A stretch of 64,000 bases of DNA from assembly GCA_002084425.1 (NCBI GenBank), contig NBLN01000002.1, forward strand, positions 62,001 through 126,000, read 5' to 3'. This stretch comes from Desulfobacteraceae bacterium 4572_130 (lineage in GTDB: Bacteria; Desulfobacterota; Desulfobacteria; Desulfobacterales; Desulfobacteraceae). Shown here in pieces: positions 45,101 through 54,466 of this stretch. The stretch's first letter is position 1. Every line of letters starts with the position of its first letter. The notes below the pieces were generated by a model. That model was not told the origin of the DNA, searched no databases, and was given only the letters and a program-made list of their open reading frames with translations. Position numbers and translations under genes: made by a program.

Positions 45101-48068
45101 TAATAATTTAGATTGTTTTGAAATTGCAGATATTTGGTTTAATAGTAATAGATTAGCTAATAATAAAAACAATAAAAAATATTGTGTTTCCATTGTTTCA
45201 AACAATATTAAAGATTTAGAACAATTTATTTTAAAGGCAAAAAAATGCGTAAAAGATAAAAAACAAGGGGATTTTATAAAGGATCAAGGTTTTTGTTATT
45301 TTTTAAATTCTAAAGAGAAAAAAGGAAAAATAGCATTTTTATATCCAGGATCTGGAAATCATTTTCTAGGTATGGGAAGAGATATTGGAGTTTTATTTCC
45401 TGATATATTGGAATCTATGGATAAAAAAGGAGCATTATTAAACAAACAAATTCTACCTAAACTATATTATCCTAGAAGAGTATCATGGGAAAAGGGATGG
45501 GAAAAACATGCATATAATAAAATACAATCCCACCCTCATAATATGATTTTGGGTCAGGTTTTCTTTGGAATTCTTATGACAAAACTTGCTGAAAAATTTA
45601 AGCTTATACCTGATGCAGTAATTGGTCATTCTCTTGGAGAAAGTGCTTCGCTTTTTGCGTTGGGAGTTTGGAATGAGCCTGAAAAAATGGTTGATAGAAT
45701 AGAAAAAACTGATCTTTTTACAAAAAAACTTGCAGGAGATTTTCTAGCAGCAAAAAAAATGTGGGGAATTTTAAATAAAGATGAATTTAATAATATAGAA
45801 TCAAATAATACAAAATCTAAATGGCAGGTTGCTATTGTAAATATGACTAGACTGGAAATTGAAAAAAAACTTAAACAATATAATTATTTATATCTTCTTA
45901 TTGTTAATTCTCCTAAAGAAATAATTATTGGAGGAAAACATGATCAACTTAAACAATTTATAAAAGATACAAACTGCAATGCAATATATCTTGATGGAAT
46001 TATTACAGTTCACTGCCCTCTAGTGGAACCTTATAAACAAGAGTATTTTGATCTTCATACATTTAAATGCCATGTTCCAGAAAAAATTGATTTTTATTCT
46101 TGTTTTTCAGGAAAAAAATATATTCCTGACACAAAAAAAACAGCTAAGTCAATTGTAAATCAGGTTGTTCATGGATTTGATTATACCAGACTTATAAATA
46201 ATAGTTATAATGATGGAGTAAGAATTTTTATTGAAATAGGACCTGGGTCATCCTGCACAAAAGCTGTGAAAAAAATATTAGATAAAAAAGATTATATTTC
46301 ATTATCCCTTTCTTTAAAAAATGAAAATCAGGAAGTTTCACTTATTAAAGCTTTTGCAAGGCTTATAGCATATGGAGTTCAAATTGATGTCTCACCTTTT
46401 TTTAACATACCTGCTTTAAATGATTTTAATAATATAAAAAATAAAACTCAAATTTTATTGCCAATTCATAAATGGAATAAAAAAGCAGAGCAAATTAATT
46501 ATAAATTGTGTGTTAGTAAAACTAATAAAACCAATGAAGTTAATGAAATTAATAAAACTAATGAAATTAGTGAGATTAGTGAAATTAAAACATCTGATAA
46601 AATAAAAACACATCCTTTTTTTCAAACAATTAATAAAATAAATGAAAACTTAGAAATTATAGCACATACACATAATAAATTTCTAGATTTTACTGATAAA
46701 AATATTAAAGAATTTGAAAAACAATTTAAAGCTCTTAATCAAATAGCCTGCCTTGCTAATTCTAATAATGAATTTTTGGGTAATACTGACAAGACTTTGG
46801 ATTTTAAAAGTTCAAATAATAAAATTTTAGATGAACAAATTTCAAATAATGAAAAAAAATCATTATTTACAAGGGAAATGTGTTTGGAATTTGCAACTGG
46901 ATCTATTTCCAAGGTTTTTGGAAAACAATTTGAAATTATTGATTCATATCCTGTTAGAGTAAGACTTCCAGATGAACCTTTAATGCTTGTGGACAGAGTT
47001 ATTTCTATTCAAGGTGAAATATTATCATTAAAATCAGGAAAAATAGTTACACAACATGATGTTAAAAAAGGAGCATGGTATCTTGATGGTGGAAAAGTTC
47101 CAGTTTCTATATCAATTGAAGCAGGGCAGGCAGATTTGCTTTTATCATCATGGCTGGGTATTGATCATAAAGTAAAGGGAAAAAGAAGATACAGACTTCT
47201 TGATGCAAAAGTTATGTTTCATAGAACACTTCCAGAACCTGGTGAAACTCTAGAATATAGAATTGAAATTCAAAGATTTCTTAGGCAAGGTAATGTATAT
47301 CTCTTTTTTTTCCATTATAAGGGATATATTAATGATGAACTTTTTATATCAATGAAAAATGGTTGTGCAGGTTTTTTCACACAAAAAGAAATTGAAAATT
47401 CAAGAGGTATTATTCTTAAAGAAAAGGATAAGGAAAATAAAAAAAAACAAATAGATTTTTCTCCTATTGTTGCCTTAAAAAAAGAAAAATATATGGATGA
47501 TAAAATAAATGCTTTAAGAAAAGGTAATCTTGAATATTGTTTTGGTTCTGACTTTAAGGGAATTAAACTTGGAAAAAATTTAAGACTTCCTGGAAATAAA
47601 ATGCATTTAATAGACAGGGTTACAAATTTTGATCCTAAAGGAGGCAGATTTAATCTTGGTTTTATATGTGCTGAAACAGATATAAAACCAGATCATTGGT
47701 TTCTTATATGTCATTTTATAGATGATATGGTTATGCCCGGAACTTTAATGTATGAGTGTTGTGCCCATACCTTAAGAATATTTACACAAAGGCTTGGATG
47801 GGTAACAAATAAAGATGATGCTTATTATGATATAATATCAGGATTAGAAAATGATTTAAAATGCAGAGGTCCAGTTACAACAAAAACTTGTAAAGCAAAA
47901 TATGAAATTGAAATAAAAGATATGGGATATAATCCTGAACCATATATTATAGCTGATGCTCACATGTTTTCAGATAATCATAGAATTGTTTTTTATAAAA
48001 ATATAGGAATGAAGATTATGGGGCTTAGTTATGAAAAAATTAAAAAGTTCTGGAGTGAAAAATCATGA
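42171..48068 (+). CDS. PUFA-synthase-like multidomain protein (KS-CLF-AT-DH-DH)
   Basis: 1965 residues. Domain order: active ketosynthase (residues about 10-440; Cys188 in DAACASSL, His322 in ECHGAGTP, His362 in MIGHTLTAAG); a second KS-like chain-length-factor domain (about 480-930) with Ser661-Cys662 in AKSCSG and Asp in place of the second His (TIGDTKAG); acyltransferase (about 1050-1420; Ser1154 in VIGHSLGESASL); a Lys/Asn-rich linker; two FabA-like hotdog dehydratases (about 1590-1740, SIEAGQADLL; about 1780-1950, CHFIDDMVMPGT). No ACP or ketoreductase is visible, so a partner is needed in trans. The layout is PfaC plus AT. Stop overlaps oleA by ATGA, so it probably supplies an unusual acyl chain to OleA. 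Confidence 0.85.
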   Translation: MSLSSMQTKMKKIAVVGMSCVFPGANNIKEFCKNIMEKQNSIINVPEKKWITSPDSVFSKKNKPDTICSKKAGLITDFKFDPNGFNIDKDLLTRLDPVHQITLDAGKKALAQCYISNDDKKRTGVILAAISLPTEKSSNIAWKILVEKKSNILTKADVLSAQVVSTPASILARAMGLKGGCYTLDAACASSLYSIKLACDQLSQMKNDIMIAGGVSRPDSLYTQIGFTQLHALSPSGTCSPFDEKADGLVVGEGAGIIVLKRLQDALHAGDKIFGVIAGAGLSNDIKGSLISPASEGQIRAMTNAYKSAKWHPNDIQYIECHGAGTPIGDNVESQSIKTLWENANALKKGFSIGSIKSMIGHTLTAAGAAGVIKTLVSMNEKKLPPSLNFSSFPKNSPLNSSKIKVQKKVEQWISEPLKNNKSKIGRRAGISGFGFGGINAHILLEEFNLKNKFFPLSFPKIKEIKASKIKSTNFSKEHSDISIAIIGMETITGKAHNLKEFQELVLSGKEKKSQNQWKIKEISTYAGEFHIPPNQLNDILPQHILMLKASKGAFLNAGISLRLSLNHEFNNDKLNKDEPQNHELKRNDIDRSKFGAAIGIEFDFNATDFYLRWNADNLKDFISPPLTSNRTLGALGGIVASRIAREFNLGGPCFTVSAKSCSGIKALEIGINSLISGETDMFLCGSVDICDPRQKTLNNILENNFKSKNSFMSVYSEGVGAVILKRLDQAEKDGDRIYAVIKGTSASSGGELLHENLTNTSSIKKTYQSSLKKCFDFSKISPLSISLYETHGELYKTHENNNFPKEKYNKEIEANAILEFFNKIKINDNFSCAMSTTSSTIGDTKAGSLFSLIKTSLCLYHKIIAPVPYFVSSKSKKWETTGFYFPKDPSFWIKENSNKKRRACLGSMTNEGTCSHVIIEEFVFKSKSSSFIKNKIFKEKKLPLGKRKTNFFIIKADKEQDLVKNLDNLTRLIKENNNLDCFEIADIWFNSNRLANNKNNKKYCVSIVSNNIKDLEQFILKAKKCVKDKKQGDFIKDQGFCYFLNSKEKKGKIAFLYPGSGNHFLGMGRDIGVLFPDILESMDKKGALLNKQILPKLYYPRRVSWEKGWEKHAYNKIQSHPHNMILGQVFFGILMTKLAEKFKLIPDAVIGHSLGESASLFALGVWNEPEKMVDRIEKTDLFTKKLAGDFLAAKKMWGILNKDEFNNIESNNTKSKWQVAIVNMTRLEIEKKLKQYNYLYLLIVNSPKEIIIGGKHDQLKQFIKDTNCNAIYLDGIITVHCPLVEPYKQEYFDLHTFKCHVPEKIDFYSCFSGKKYIPDTKKTAKSIVNQVVHGFDYTRLINNSYNDGVRIFIEIGPGSSCTKAVKKILDKKDYISLSLSLKNENQEVSLIKAFARLIAYGVQIDVSPFFNIPALNDFNNIKNKTQILLPIHKWNKKAEQINYKLCVSKTNKTNEVNEINKTNEISEISEIKTSDKIKTHPFFQTINKINENLEIIAHTHNKFLDFTDKNIKEFEKQFKALNQIACLANSNNEFLGNTDKTLDFKSSNNKILDEQISNNEKKSLFTREMCLEFATGSISKVFGKQFEIIDSYPVRVRLPDEPLMLVDRVISIQGEILSLKSGKIVTQHDVKKGAWYLDGGKVPVSISIEAGQADLLLSSWLGIDHKVKGKRRYRLLDAKVMFHRTLPEPGETLEYRIEIQRFLRQGNVYLFFFHYKGYINDELFISMKNGCAGFFTQKEIENSRGIILKEKDKENKKKQIDFSPIVALKKEKYMDDKINALRKGNLEYCFGSDFKGIKLGKNLRLPGNKMHLIDRVTNFDPKGGRFNLGFICAETDIKPDHWFLICHFIDDMVMPGTLMYECCAHTLRIFTQRLGWVTNKDDAYYDIISGLENDLKCRGPVTTKTCKAKYEIEIKDMGYNPEPYIIADAHMFSDNHRIVFYKNIGMKIMGLSYEKIKKFWSEKS

Positions 48069-49114
48069 AATATTCAAAAGTATTTATTAATGCTGTTTCT
48101 TATGAACTTGCTCCTAATATTATTACAAGTGATGAAATTGAAGAAAGATTAAAACCTTTTTATGATTATATGGGATTTCAAAAAGGTCAGCTTTTAAAAC
48201 TTACTGGAATTAAAGAAAGAAGATTTTGGGATATTGATCATACTCTGGCAGAACATGCAGCTAAAGCAGGTAAAAAAGCTCTTAAATCTTCTAGTATATC
48301 TTCAAAAGATATTCAAGCTTTAGTATTTTGTGGTGTTGGAAAAGATGCATTTGAACCTGCAACAGCATGTACAGTGGCACATGCTTTAAAAATAAATTCT
48401 AATGCCCATGTTTATGATGTTTCTAATGCATGCATTGGTGTTTTAACAGGTATAATACAAGTTGCAAATGAAATTGAACTTGGAAATATAAAGGCAGGTC
48501 TTATTGTTTCGTGTGAAACATCAAGGCAAATTATAGAATCAACAATTAATGAGCTTAACCAAGTAAAAACTATGGAGTTATATAAAAAAACTGTTGCAAC
48601 ATTAACAGGTGGTTCCGGGGCATGTGCTGTTCTTTTAACTAATGGTACAATTGGAAATAATATGGATAAACATAAGATTAAAGGTGGGGTTGTAAAACAA
48701 GCAGCAGAATTTCACAAATTATGTCGATGGAGTTTTAGGGAAAAAGGCATGCCATGTAATTCAAAAGTACAAATAAGAACACATGCTGGCAAAGTACTTG
48801 AAAATGGTTTAATACTTGCAAAAAAAACATTTAATGCTTTTAAAAAAGAACTTTTAATTCCAGAAAATAAACCTGATAAATTTATTTGCCATCAAGTAGG
48901 TTCCATACATCAGAAAATGTTTCAACATGCAATTAAGATAGCTTATGAAAAAGATTTTTCTACATATGAATATCTTGGTAATATGGGCACAGTTTCCCTT
49001 CCTATAACTGCTGCTATTGCTGATGAAAGAGGTTTTCTTAAAAAAAATGATTATATAGGTTTTTTAGGTATTGGATCTGGGCTTAATTGTTTAATGCTTG
49101 GAATTGAGTGGTAA
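48065..49114 (+). CDS. oleA: OleA-type thiolase: head-to-head acyl condensation
   Basis: OleA joins two acyl-CoAs to a beta-keto acid, the first step of long-chain olefin synthesis. The start (ERLKPFYDYMGFQKGQ, GIKERRFWDIDHTLAEHA) follows the OleA pattern closely, not FabH. Catalytic residues: Cys123 in SNACIGVLTG, His276 in CHQVGSIHQKMF, Asn306 in LGNMGTVSLP. 349 residues is normal. It overlaps the upstream polyketide-like gene by four bases and is followed by oleB 42 bases on. Confidence 0.85.
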   Translation: MKYSKVFINAVSYELAPNIITSDEIEERLKPFYDYMGFQKGQLLKLTGIKERRFWDIDHTLAEHAAKAGKKALKSSSISSKDIQALVFCGVGKDAFEPATACTVAHALKINSNAHVYDVSNACIGVLTGIIQVANEIELGNIKAGLIVSCETSRQIIESTINELNQVKTMELYKKTVATLTGGSGACAVLLTNGTIGNNMDKHKIKGGVVKQAAEFHKLCRWSFREKGMPCNSKVQIRTHAGKVLENGLILAKKTFNAFKKELLIPENKPDKFICHQVGSIHQKMFQHAIKIAYEKDFSTYEYLGNMGTVSLPITAAIADERGFLKKNDYIGFLGIGSGLNCLMLGIEW

Positions 49115-49156
49115 AATAATTATGAATTATTATAAAACCAGTTTTTTGAAAATATT

Positions 49157-50068
49157 ATGATTAGAATTATAAACAATAAAAAAACATCAACAAAGGGCTT
49201 TGCCCATATTTATCCATTTAAATCAAATTTTTTAAATATAAATGGACATAAACTTCATTATCTTAATAAAGGCAAAGGCAAACCCATTATTATGATACAT
49301 GGAAATCCAACATGGTCATTTTATTTTAGAAATCTTATAAAAGAGCTTTCTAAAAAATATCGAACAATTGCTCCAGATCATATAGGTTGTGGTTTTTCAG
49401 ATAAACCAAATATTAAAGAATATAATTATACACTTGAAAATCGTGTTAATGATTTTAATTTTTTAATAAAAAATCTTAATATAAAAGAAAAAATAACCTT
49501 AATACTTCATGATTGGGGTGGAATGATTGGACTTTGCTGGGCACTTAAAAATATCAATAAAATTGAAAAAATAATTATAACTAATACTTCTGGATTTCTT
49601 CTTCCTAAAAATAAAAAACTTCCTTTAAGGCTTTGGGTCTTAAAATATCTTAATTTTTTTGCAGTTCCATTAGTTCTTGGATTTAATATATTTTCTAAAG
49701 CAGCTCTTTTTATGGCTTGTAAAACCAGACTTTCCAAAGATATTAAAAAAGGACTTACTGCTCCCTATAATTCATGGAAAAACAGAATTGCAACTTTAAT
49801 GTTTGTTAAAGACATTCCTTTAACTAAAAAAGACAAATCCTATAATCTTGTTAAACAAGTTGATGAAAATCTTTTTAAATTAAAAAAAATTCCTTTAATG
49901 ATTTTATGGGGAAAAAAAGATTTTGTATTTGATATGAATTTTTTAAATGAATGGAAAAACCGTTTTCCTAATGCAGAAATACATTTGTTTAAAAATGCAG
50001 GCCATTATGTTTTTGAGGATAAACATCAGGAGGCTTGCACATTAATAAAAAATTTTATTGAAAAATAA
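49157..50068 (+). CDS. oleB: OleB-type alpha/beta hydrolase (beta-lactone decarboxylase)
   Basis: OleB turns the beta-lactone made by OleC into a cis-olefin. Features of the haloalkane-dehalogenase-like family are HGNPTWSFYFRNL, APDHIGCGFSDKP, Asp119 in HDWGGMIG as nucleophile, ILWGKKDFVFD, and His283 in AGHYVFEDKH. DHIGxGxSDKP and WKNRIATLMFVKDIPL are the OleB forms. 303 residues is normal. oleC and oleD, which normally complete the pathway, are not in the window; the next gene is on the other strand. Confidence 0.85.
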   Translation: MIRIINNKKTSTKGFAHIYPFKSNFLNINGHKLHYLNKGKGKPIIMIHGNPTWSFYFRNLIKELSKKYRTIAPDHIGCGFSDKPNIKEYNYTLENRVNDFNFLIKNLNIKEKITLILHDWGGMIGLCWALKNINKIEKIIITNTSGFLLPKNKKLPLRLWVLKYLNFFAVPLVLGFNIFSKAALFMACKTRLSKDIKKGLTAPYNSWKNRIATLMFVKDIPLTKKDKSYNLVKQVDENLFKLKKIPLMILWGKKDFVFDMNFLNEWKNRFPNAEIHLFKNAGHYVFEDKHQEACTLIKNFIEK

Positions 50069-50097
50069 TGGCTTGTAGAAAAAAATAACAAAATTAC

Positions 50098-50994
50098 TTA
50101 TTTTGAGGCATGGATCAAATCTTCTATTTTTTTATTTTTGTTTTTCCATAGTTCGTTAAGCCAAATATGAAAATTATTTCTAAACTCAATATCATTAAAG
50201 TGATCACCTGTTAAATTTTTTGTTACAGGAATTATTTCCACATCAATAATAATATGTTTAACTTGTCCTGATATAAAAGACCAAAAAGTATTTGTTTTAT
50301 CAGGATAAACAATAGTTACATTAATTATTTTTTTGATCATGTCATCCATTGCACTGAGAACAAGACCAATTCCCCCGGCTTTTGGCATTAAAAGATTATT
50401 ATATTTTGATTTTTGAAGTTTATGCTTTGCTTTGGTATAGCGGGTACCTTCAATAAAATTCATAATTGAAACAGGTATTGTTTTAAATTTTTTACATGCC
50501 TTTTTTGTGATTTCAATATCTTTTCCCTTTAAATGAGGATTTTCCCTTATAAATTTTTTTGAGTATCGTTTCATAAAGGGAAAATCTAAAGCCCACCAAG
50601 CAATGCCAAGAACAGGCACCCATATAAGTTCTTTTTTAAGAAAAAATTTCAGCATTGGAATTTTTCTATTAAATATTTTTTGAAGTACAAGTATGTCTGT
50701 CCATGCCTGATGATTGGAAATCACTAAATACCAGTCTTTTTGTTTTATATTTTCCATTCCACGCACATCCCAGTGAATGCGGCTAAAAAGATCTGAATTA
50801 AAAGAATTTATACTTATCCATGATGTTGCAATAAACATAAGTATTTTATTACATATTTTTGTAAAAAAAGGGATGGGAATAATAAGCTTTAATAAGGCAA
50901 CTAGAAAAACAAATAAGCATAAACTAAGTGTATTAATGAAATATATTAAAAAAGACATTATGCCTTTTAAACTAGTTGGCAAAAAATCAAGCAT
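50098..50994 (-). CDS. 1-acyl-glycerol-3-phosphate acyltransferase-like (YihG type)
   Basis: A membrane-anchored LPLAT acyltransferase: an N-terminal hydrophobic segment (about 15-45), then NHQAWTDILVL (HxxxxD motif), PFMKRYSKKF and NFIEGTRYTKAKH (E-G-T-R motif). 298 residues and these motifs resemble YihG, which moves acyl chains onto lysophosphatidate. It converges on oleB with only 29 bases between; whether it handles products of the lipid locus is not known. Confidence 0.88.
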   Translation of the reverse strand: MLDFLPTSLKGIMSFLIYFINTLSLCLFVFLVALLKLIIPIPFFTKICNKILMFIATSWISINSFNSDLFSRIHWDVRGMENIKQKDWYLVISNHQAWTDILVLQKIFNRKIPMLKFFLKKELIWVPVLGIAWWALDFPFMKRYSKKFIRENPHLKGKDIEITKKACKKFKTIPVSIMNFIEGTRYTKAKHKLQKSKYNNLLMPKAGGIGLVLSAMDDMIKKIINVTIVYPDKTNTFWSFISGQVKHIIIDVEIIPVTKNLTGDHFNDIEFRNNFHIWLNELWKNKNKKIEDLIHASK

Positions 50995-51126
50995 GTTTTA
51001 ATTCCTTTTGTCTGCTTCTTATTATCTGGTTCTTAGTTTTTGACGAACTTGTAATTTCTATTTTCTTGCCTTAATTATTTTTCATTTTTCACTTCTGACT
51101 TTTTATTTCTGTATTCTTATTTTTCA

Positions 51127-53142
51127 TTATATTTTTAATGCAGCAAGGTACCCTTGGTGTATTGCATTTCCAATATTTCCTGGTTCAATGCAATCCCCAA
51201 TTTCTGTAAATAAATAATTAGAATTTTTTAAGGCTTTGGAAAGATTATTTTCAGATTTTGAACCTGTAGCAATTATTATTAAATCAAATTTTTTTGTTTT
51301 TTCTTTATCATCTTTTTTATAAATAACTTTTTTGTTTTTTACTGATAAGACTTCAGCTTTTGTTATTATTTCTACTCCATGTTTTTTTAAATTATCAAGA
51401 AGTATCCATTTAGTTGATTTTCCCACATCATTTCCAACTTTTTCAAGAAATTCAAATACAGTAACTTTACAAGATCCCTTGGTAATTAAATTTTTAAGAT
51501 TATCAACTGGTTCTGCATTGTAGGAAAAAAGAAAATAAAGTGTTTCAGGAGATATTGTACCTTTTAAAGCTGCAAAAAATGCTGTTTCAAGACCTACTGC
51601 TCCTCCTCCAATTACAGCTATATTTTTTTTAAAATTATTATCATTTTTTAAAAAATCCCAAGCAGATATTACATTAGGATCATTAATCCCATTAAAAGAT
51701 GGCATGCTTGGTTTTGCTCCTGTTGCTGCAATAATAAAATCAGGATTTTTCCTTTTTATTAAATCAAGATCAACTTTTGTATTAAAAAAAATATCAATTT
51801 TATGCTTTTTAAGCATGGCATTATAATATCTGATAAATTCACCAAATCCATGTTTATGGGGTGTTATAGCTGCAAGGGGAATTTGTCCTCCAATAGAATC
51901 AGTTTTTTCATAAATTTCAACTTTATGTCCTGTTTTTTTTGCAGTAATAGCAGCTTCAAGTCCTCCAGGGCCTGCTCCTGCCACAAGAACATATTTTTTG
52001 TTATCAGATAAATCTTGTTTTATTTTTCTTGTTTCTTCAAACCCTGTAACAGGATTTCCAATACAAAATAAAGATCTGCCGCTAAATAGTTCATCTGTAC
52101 ACCCCTGGGAACATGCAATACAGGGACGAATTTCATCTGGTTTTCCTTTTTCAGATTTTTTAGGCCATCTAGGATCTGCAATAAGCACTCTTCCAAGATT
52201 AACTATATCTGCACATCCATTATTTAGGATTTTTTCTGCATCTTTAGGAGATGTTATACGATTTGATGCCAAAACAGGAATTTTAACAGCTTTTTTAATG
52301 TTTAAAGCAAGATATGAAAATCCTGAAGAAGGTAAAACACAAGGGAGCTGTGGAATTTTTGACTCATGCCAGCCTCCTGTTACATTTATGGCATTAATGC
52401 CAGTTTCTTCATAAGCTTTTGCAATATAAGGCATATCATTAAAGGAATTACTTTGTTCAACAAAATCATTGCCTGCCATACGAATTGTCAAGGGAAAATC
52501 TTTTCCAATTTCATGTTTTATTTTTTTAATAAGCTTTAAAGGGAATTTTAGTCTTTTATCCATTGAACCGCCATATTCATCATTTCTCTGGTTGGTTTTA
52601 GGGGAAAGAAACTGGGAAATCAAATAACCTGCAGACCCAATAATTTCAATTCCATCAAACCCGACTTTTTTTGCTCTTTTAGAAGCTTTGCAAAAACAAT
52701 TAATAACATTATTAATATCATGTATAGTCATTTCTCTAGGAGTTGTTTTTGAATATTTTGAATAAATTGCTGATGGAGCAATAGGTTTTTCACCATTTAT
52801 AAGAAATGGATGGGTATAGGCTCCAGAATGAAAAAGTTGAATCCATGATTTTGCCTTAGCTTTTTTTATAGTTGATGTTAGTTCTTTAAATGATTGTATT
52901 ACCTCATCATTATCAATTGTAAGAAATCCAATTCCAGAACCTATAAAATCAACACCACAGGGACCAACAGTAACAATACCAGCACCACCTAAGGCTCTTT
53001 CTTTATAAAATTCAATATATCTGGAATTCAATTTTCTATCATAAGAATAAACAAGCCCAATAGAAGGATAGGCAATCCTGTTTTTAATTTTAAGTTTATT
53101 AATAAAAACAGGGGAAAAAAGCATTGGATAATATTTGTTCAT
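51127..53142 (-). CDS. 2,4-dienoyl-CoA reductase-like FMN/Fe-S/FAD flavoenzyme
   Basis: 671 residues. An N-terminal old-yellow-enzyme barrel (to about 340; GFDGIEIIGSAGYLISQF then FLSPKTNQRNDEYGGS), a [4Fe-4S] site CIACSQGCTD with FCIGNP after it, and a C-terminal FAD/NAD(P) domain (VAGAGPGGLEAAI, AVIGGGAVGLE, ATGSKSENN). This is the FadH/trimethylamine-dehydrogenase-like family; it reduces conjugated double bonds in acyl-CoAs or enoates. Its place beside a lipid locus that would make unsaturated chains is suggestive only. It is about 130 bases upstream of the acyltransferase in the same direction. Confidence 0.85.
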   Translation of the reverse strand: MNKYYPMLFSPVFINKLKIKNRIAYPSIGLVYSYDRKLNSRYIEFYKERALGGAGIVTVGPCGVDFIGSGIGFLTIDNDEVIQSFKELTSTIKKAKAKSWIQLFHSGAYTHPFLINGEKPIAPSAIYSKYSKTTPREMTIHDINNVINCFCKASKRAKKVGFDGIEIIGSAGYLISQFLSPKTNQRNDEYGGSMDKRLKFPLKLIKKIKHEIGKDFPLTIRMAGNDFVEQSNSFNDMPYIAKAYEETGINAINVTGGWHESKIPQLPCVLPSSGFSYLALNIKKAVKIPVLASNRITSPKDAEKILNNGCADIVNLGRVLIADPRWPKKSEKGKPDEIRPCIACSQGCTDELFSGRSLFCIGNPVTGFEETRKIKQDLSDNKKYVLVAGAGPGGLEAAITAKKTGHKVEIYEKTDSIGGQIPLAAITPHKHGFGEFIRYYNAMLKKHKIDIFFNTKVDLDLIKRKNPDFIIAATGAKPSMPSFNGINDPNVISAWDFLKNDNNFKKNIAVIGGGAVGLETAFFAALKGTISPETLYFLFSYNAEPVDNLKNLITKGSCKVTVFEFLEKVGNDVGKSTKWILLDNLKKHGVEIITKAEVLSVKNKKVIYKKDDKEKTKKFDLIIIATGSKSENNLSKALKNSNYLFTEIGDCIEPGNIGNAIHQGYLAALKI

Positions 53143-53421
53143 GATTTAAACTCCTTTCAAGAAAAAAATATTTTATTATTAATGGGGTTCTGGAAATTCT
53201 TTATTTACTTTATTCTGGTATTTTTTCTAAAAAAATATTTATCAATAATAATAAATAAGGTCAAATATTCCCCATTAAAAACTAATTTAAAATAAAGTAT
53301 GTTTGTTTTAAGTTTATAGGCTGAGTATAATTTTCTTGACATATAAACATGTAAAAATTTAAATAATTAGGATATTTTTTACAAACTCCATAGAAATATA
53401 TTATATAATAAGGATTAACTA

Positions 53422-54111
53422 ATGAATAATACAACCAACCCCCAAAGTTTAAATCCCAATAAACCTCAAAATGCAGATGAATATATAAAACAACTTCGTT
53501 TTCAGCTAGCTCAGAATAATGAATGTGGAACAACACATTATAATCTTGCTGTTGCCCTTATTGGGAAAAAAGAATATGACGAAGCTGAAAAACATTTATA
53601 TGATGCCCTTGAATGCAGCCCATCCCTTGCAGAAGCATATGTTCTTCTTGGGGGACTTTGTCTTCAGAGAAATGACCTTGAAGGTTGTCTTCGGTATAAT
53701 AAATATGCTGTAAAGGCAAGGGCAGGATTTGCAGAAGGTTATGGTAATATAGGCTTTGTTTTACTTCAGCAATGTACAGGTGAAGATACAAAAGCTGACC
53801 AAGAAAAGATTGATATGGCAATTAAAAATCTTAAAAAAGCTATTATTCATAATGCAAAATTTGTTCAGGCATTTACAACTTTGGGAACTGCTTATTTAAT
53901 GAAGGGACTTGTAAATGAAGCAATTGAAGCAGAACTTGAAGCCATTAAAATTCATCCTGATTTTCCTATTGCTCACAGTAATCTTGTTATAGCATATCTT
54001 GAAAAAAAAGATTATGAAAAAGCTCGTTTACATTGCAATAAAGCAGAAGAGCTTGGCTATGAAATTCCAAAAGAACTTAAAGAAGAACTTGATTCTTTAT
54101 CTAAAAAATAA
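53422..54111 (+). CDS. TPR protein upstream of dsrA
   Basis: 229 residues, cytosolic, with no signal peptide. About five TPR units: CGTTHYNLAVALIGKKEYDE, AYVLLGGLCLQRNDLEGC, KFVQAFTTLGTAYLMKGLVN and AHSNLVIAYLEKKDYEKA. TPR units bind proteins. It lies about 350 bases before dsrA on the same strand but dsrA has its own promoter. A role in Dsr assembly is inference from position. Confidence 0.85.
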   Translation: MNNTTNPQSLNPNKPQNADEYIKQLRFQLAQNNECGTTHYNLAVALIGKKEYDEAEKHLYDALECSPSLAEAYVLLGGLCLQRNDLEGCLRYNKYAVKARAGFAEGYGNIGFVLLQQCTGEDTKADQEKIDMAIKNLKKAIIHNAKFVQAFTTLGTAYLMKGLVNEAIEAELEAIKIHPDFPIAHSNLVIAYLEKKDYEKARLHCNKAEELGYEIPKELKEELDSLSKK

Positions 54112-54466
54112 ATGCCATTCTTATAACTCTTTATTTATTTTGTTCTATTATTTTTCAAAATACTATATACATACATTTTTAAAGAAATGAATACTATGTC
54201 TTGTATCTGGTATCTATTTTATATTATATATATTTAAAATTTCGATTTTTTATGAGTTTATCAGTTTTTATATTGACAATTGACTGGAAGAACTTTATAC
54301 AAAATTAACTTTTCCCTAGCAACCATCAATAATATTAAAAAAATAAGATAATTTTATATGGATTATTTATTTTTATATGTTTATTTATGCTGTAAAGCAT
54401 GATTATTAATAGAAATATTATTTTTTTATCAAAAAATGTAATTTAATTTTTAACGGAGGTAAGTAA
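54112..54466. other. Leader region of the dsr operon
   Basis: No coding frame seen. It contains the promoter at 54273-54301 and an untranslated leader of about 160 bases, ending in the strong SD ACGGAGGTAAG (about 54453-54463) just before dsrA. I see no clear riboswitch or terminator fold in the leader. Confidence 0.6.
54273..54301 (+). promoter_or_regulatory. Near-consensus sigma-70 promoter of dsrAB
   Basis: TTGACA (54273-54278) and TATACA (54296-54301) with a 17-base spacer. It is oriented toward dsrA, 165 bases upstream of the ATG. The fit to consensus and the spacing are seen directly; activity is inferred and agrees with the usual high expression of dsrAB. Confidence 0.7.

Noticed and set aside
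53282-53536. 84-residue minus-strand ORF upstream of the TPR gene
   Set aside because: Overlaps the TPR coding start in another frame; composition is that of a shadow ORF.
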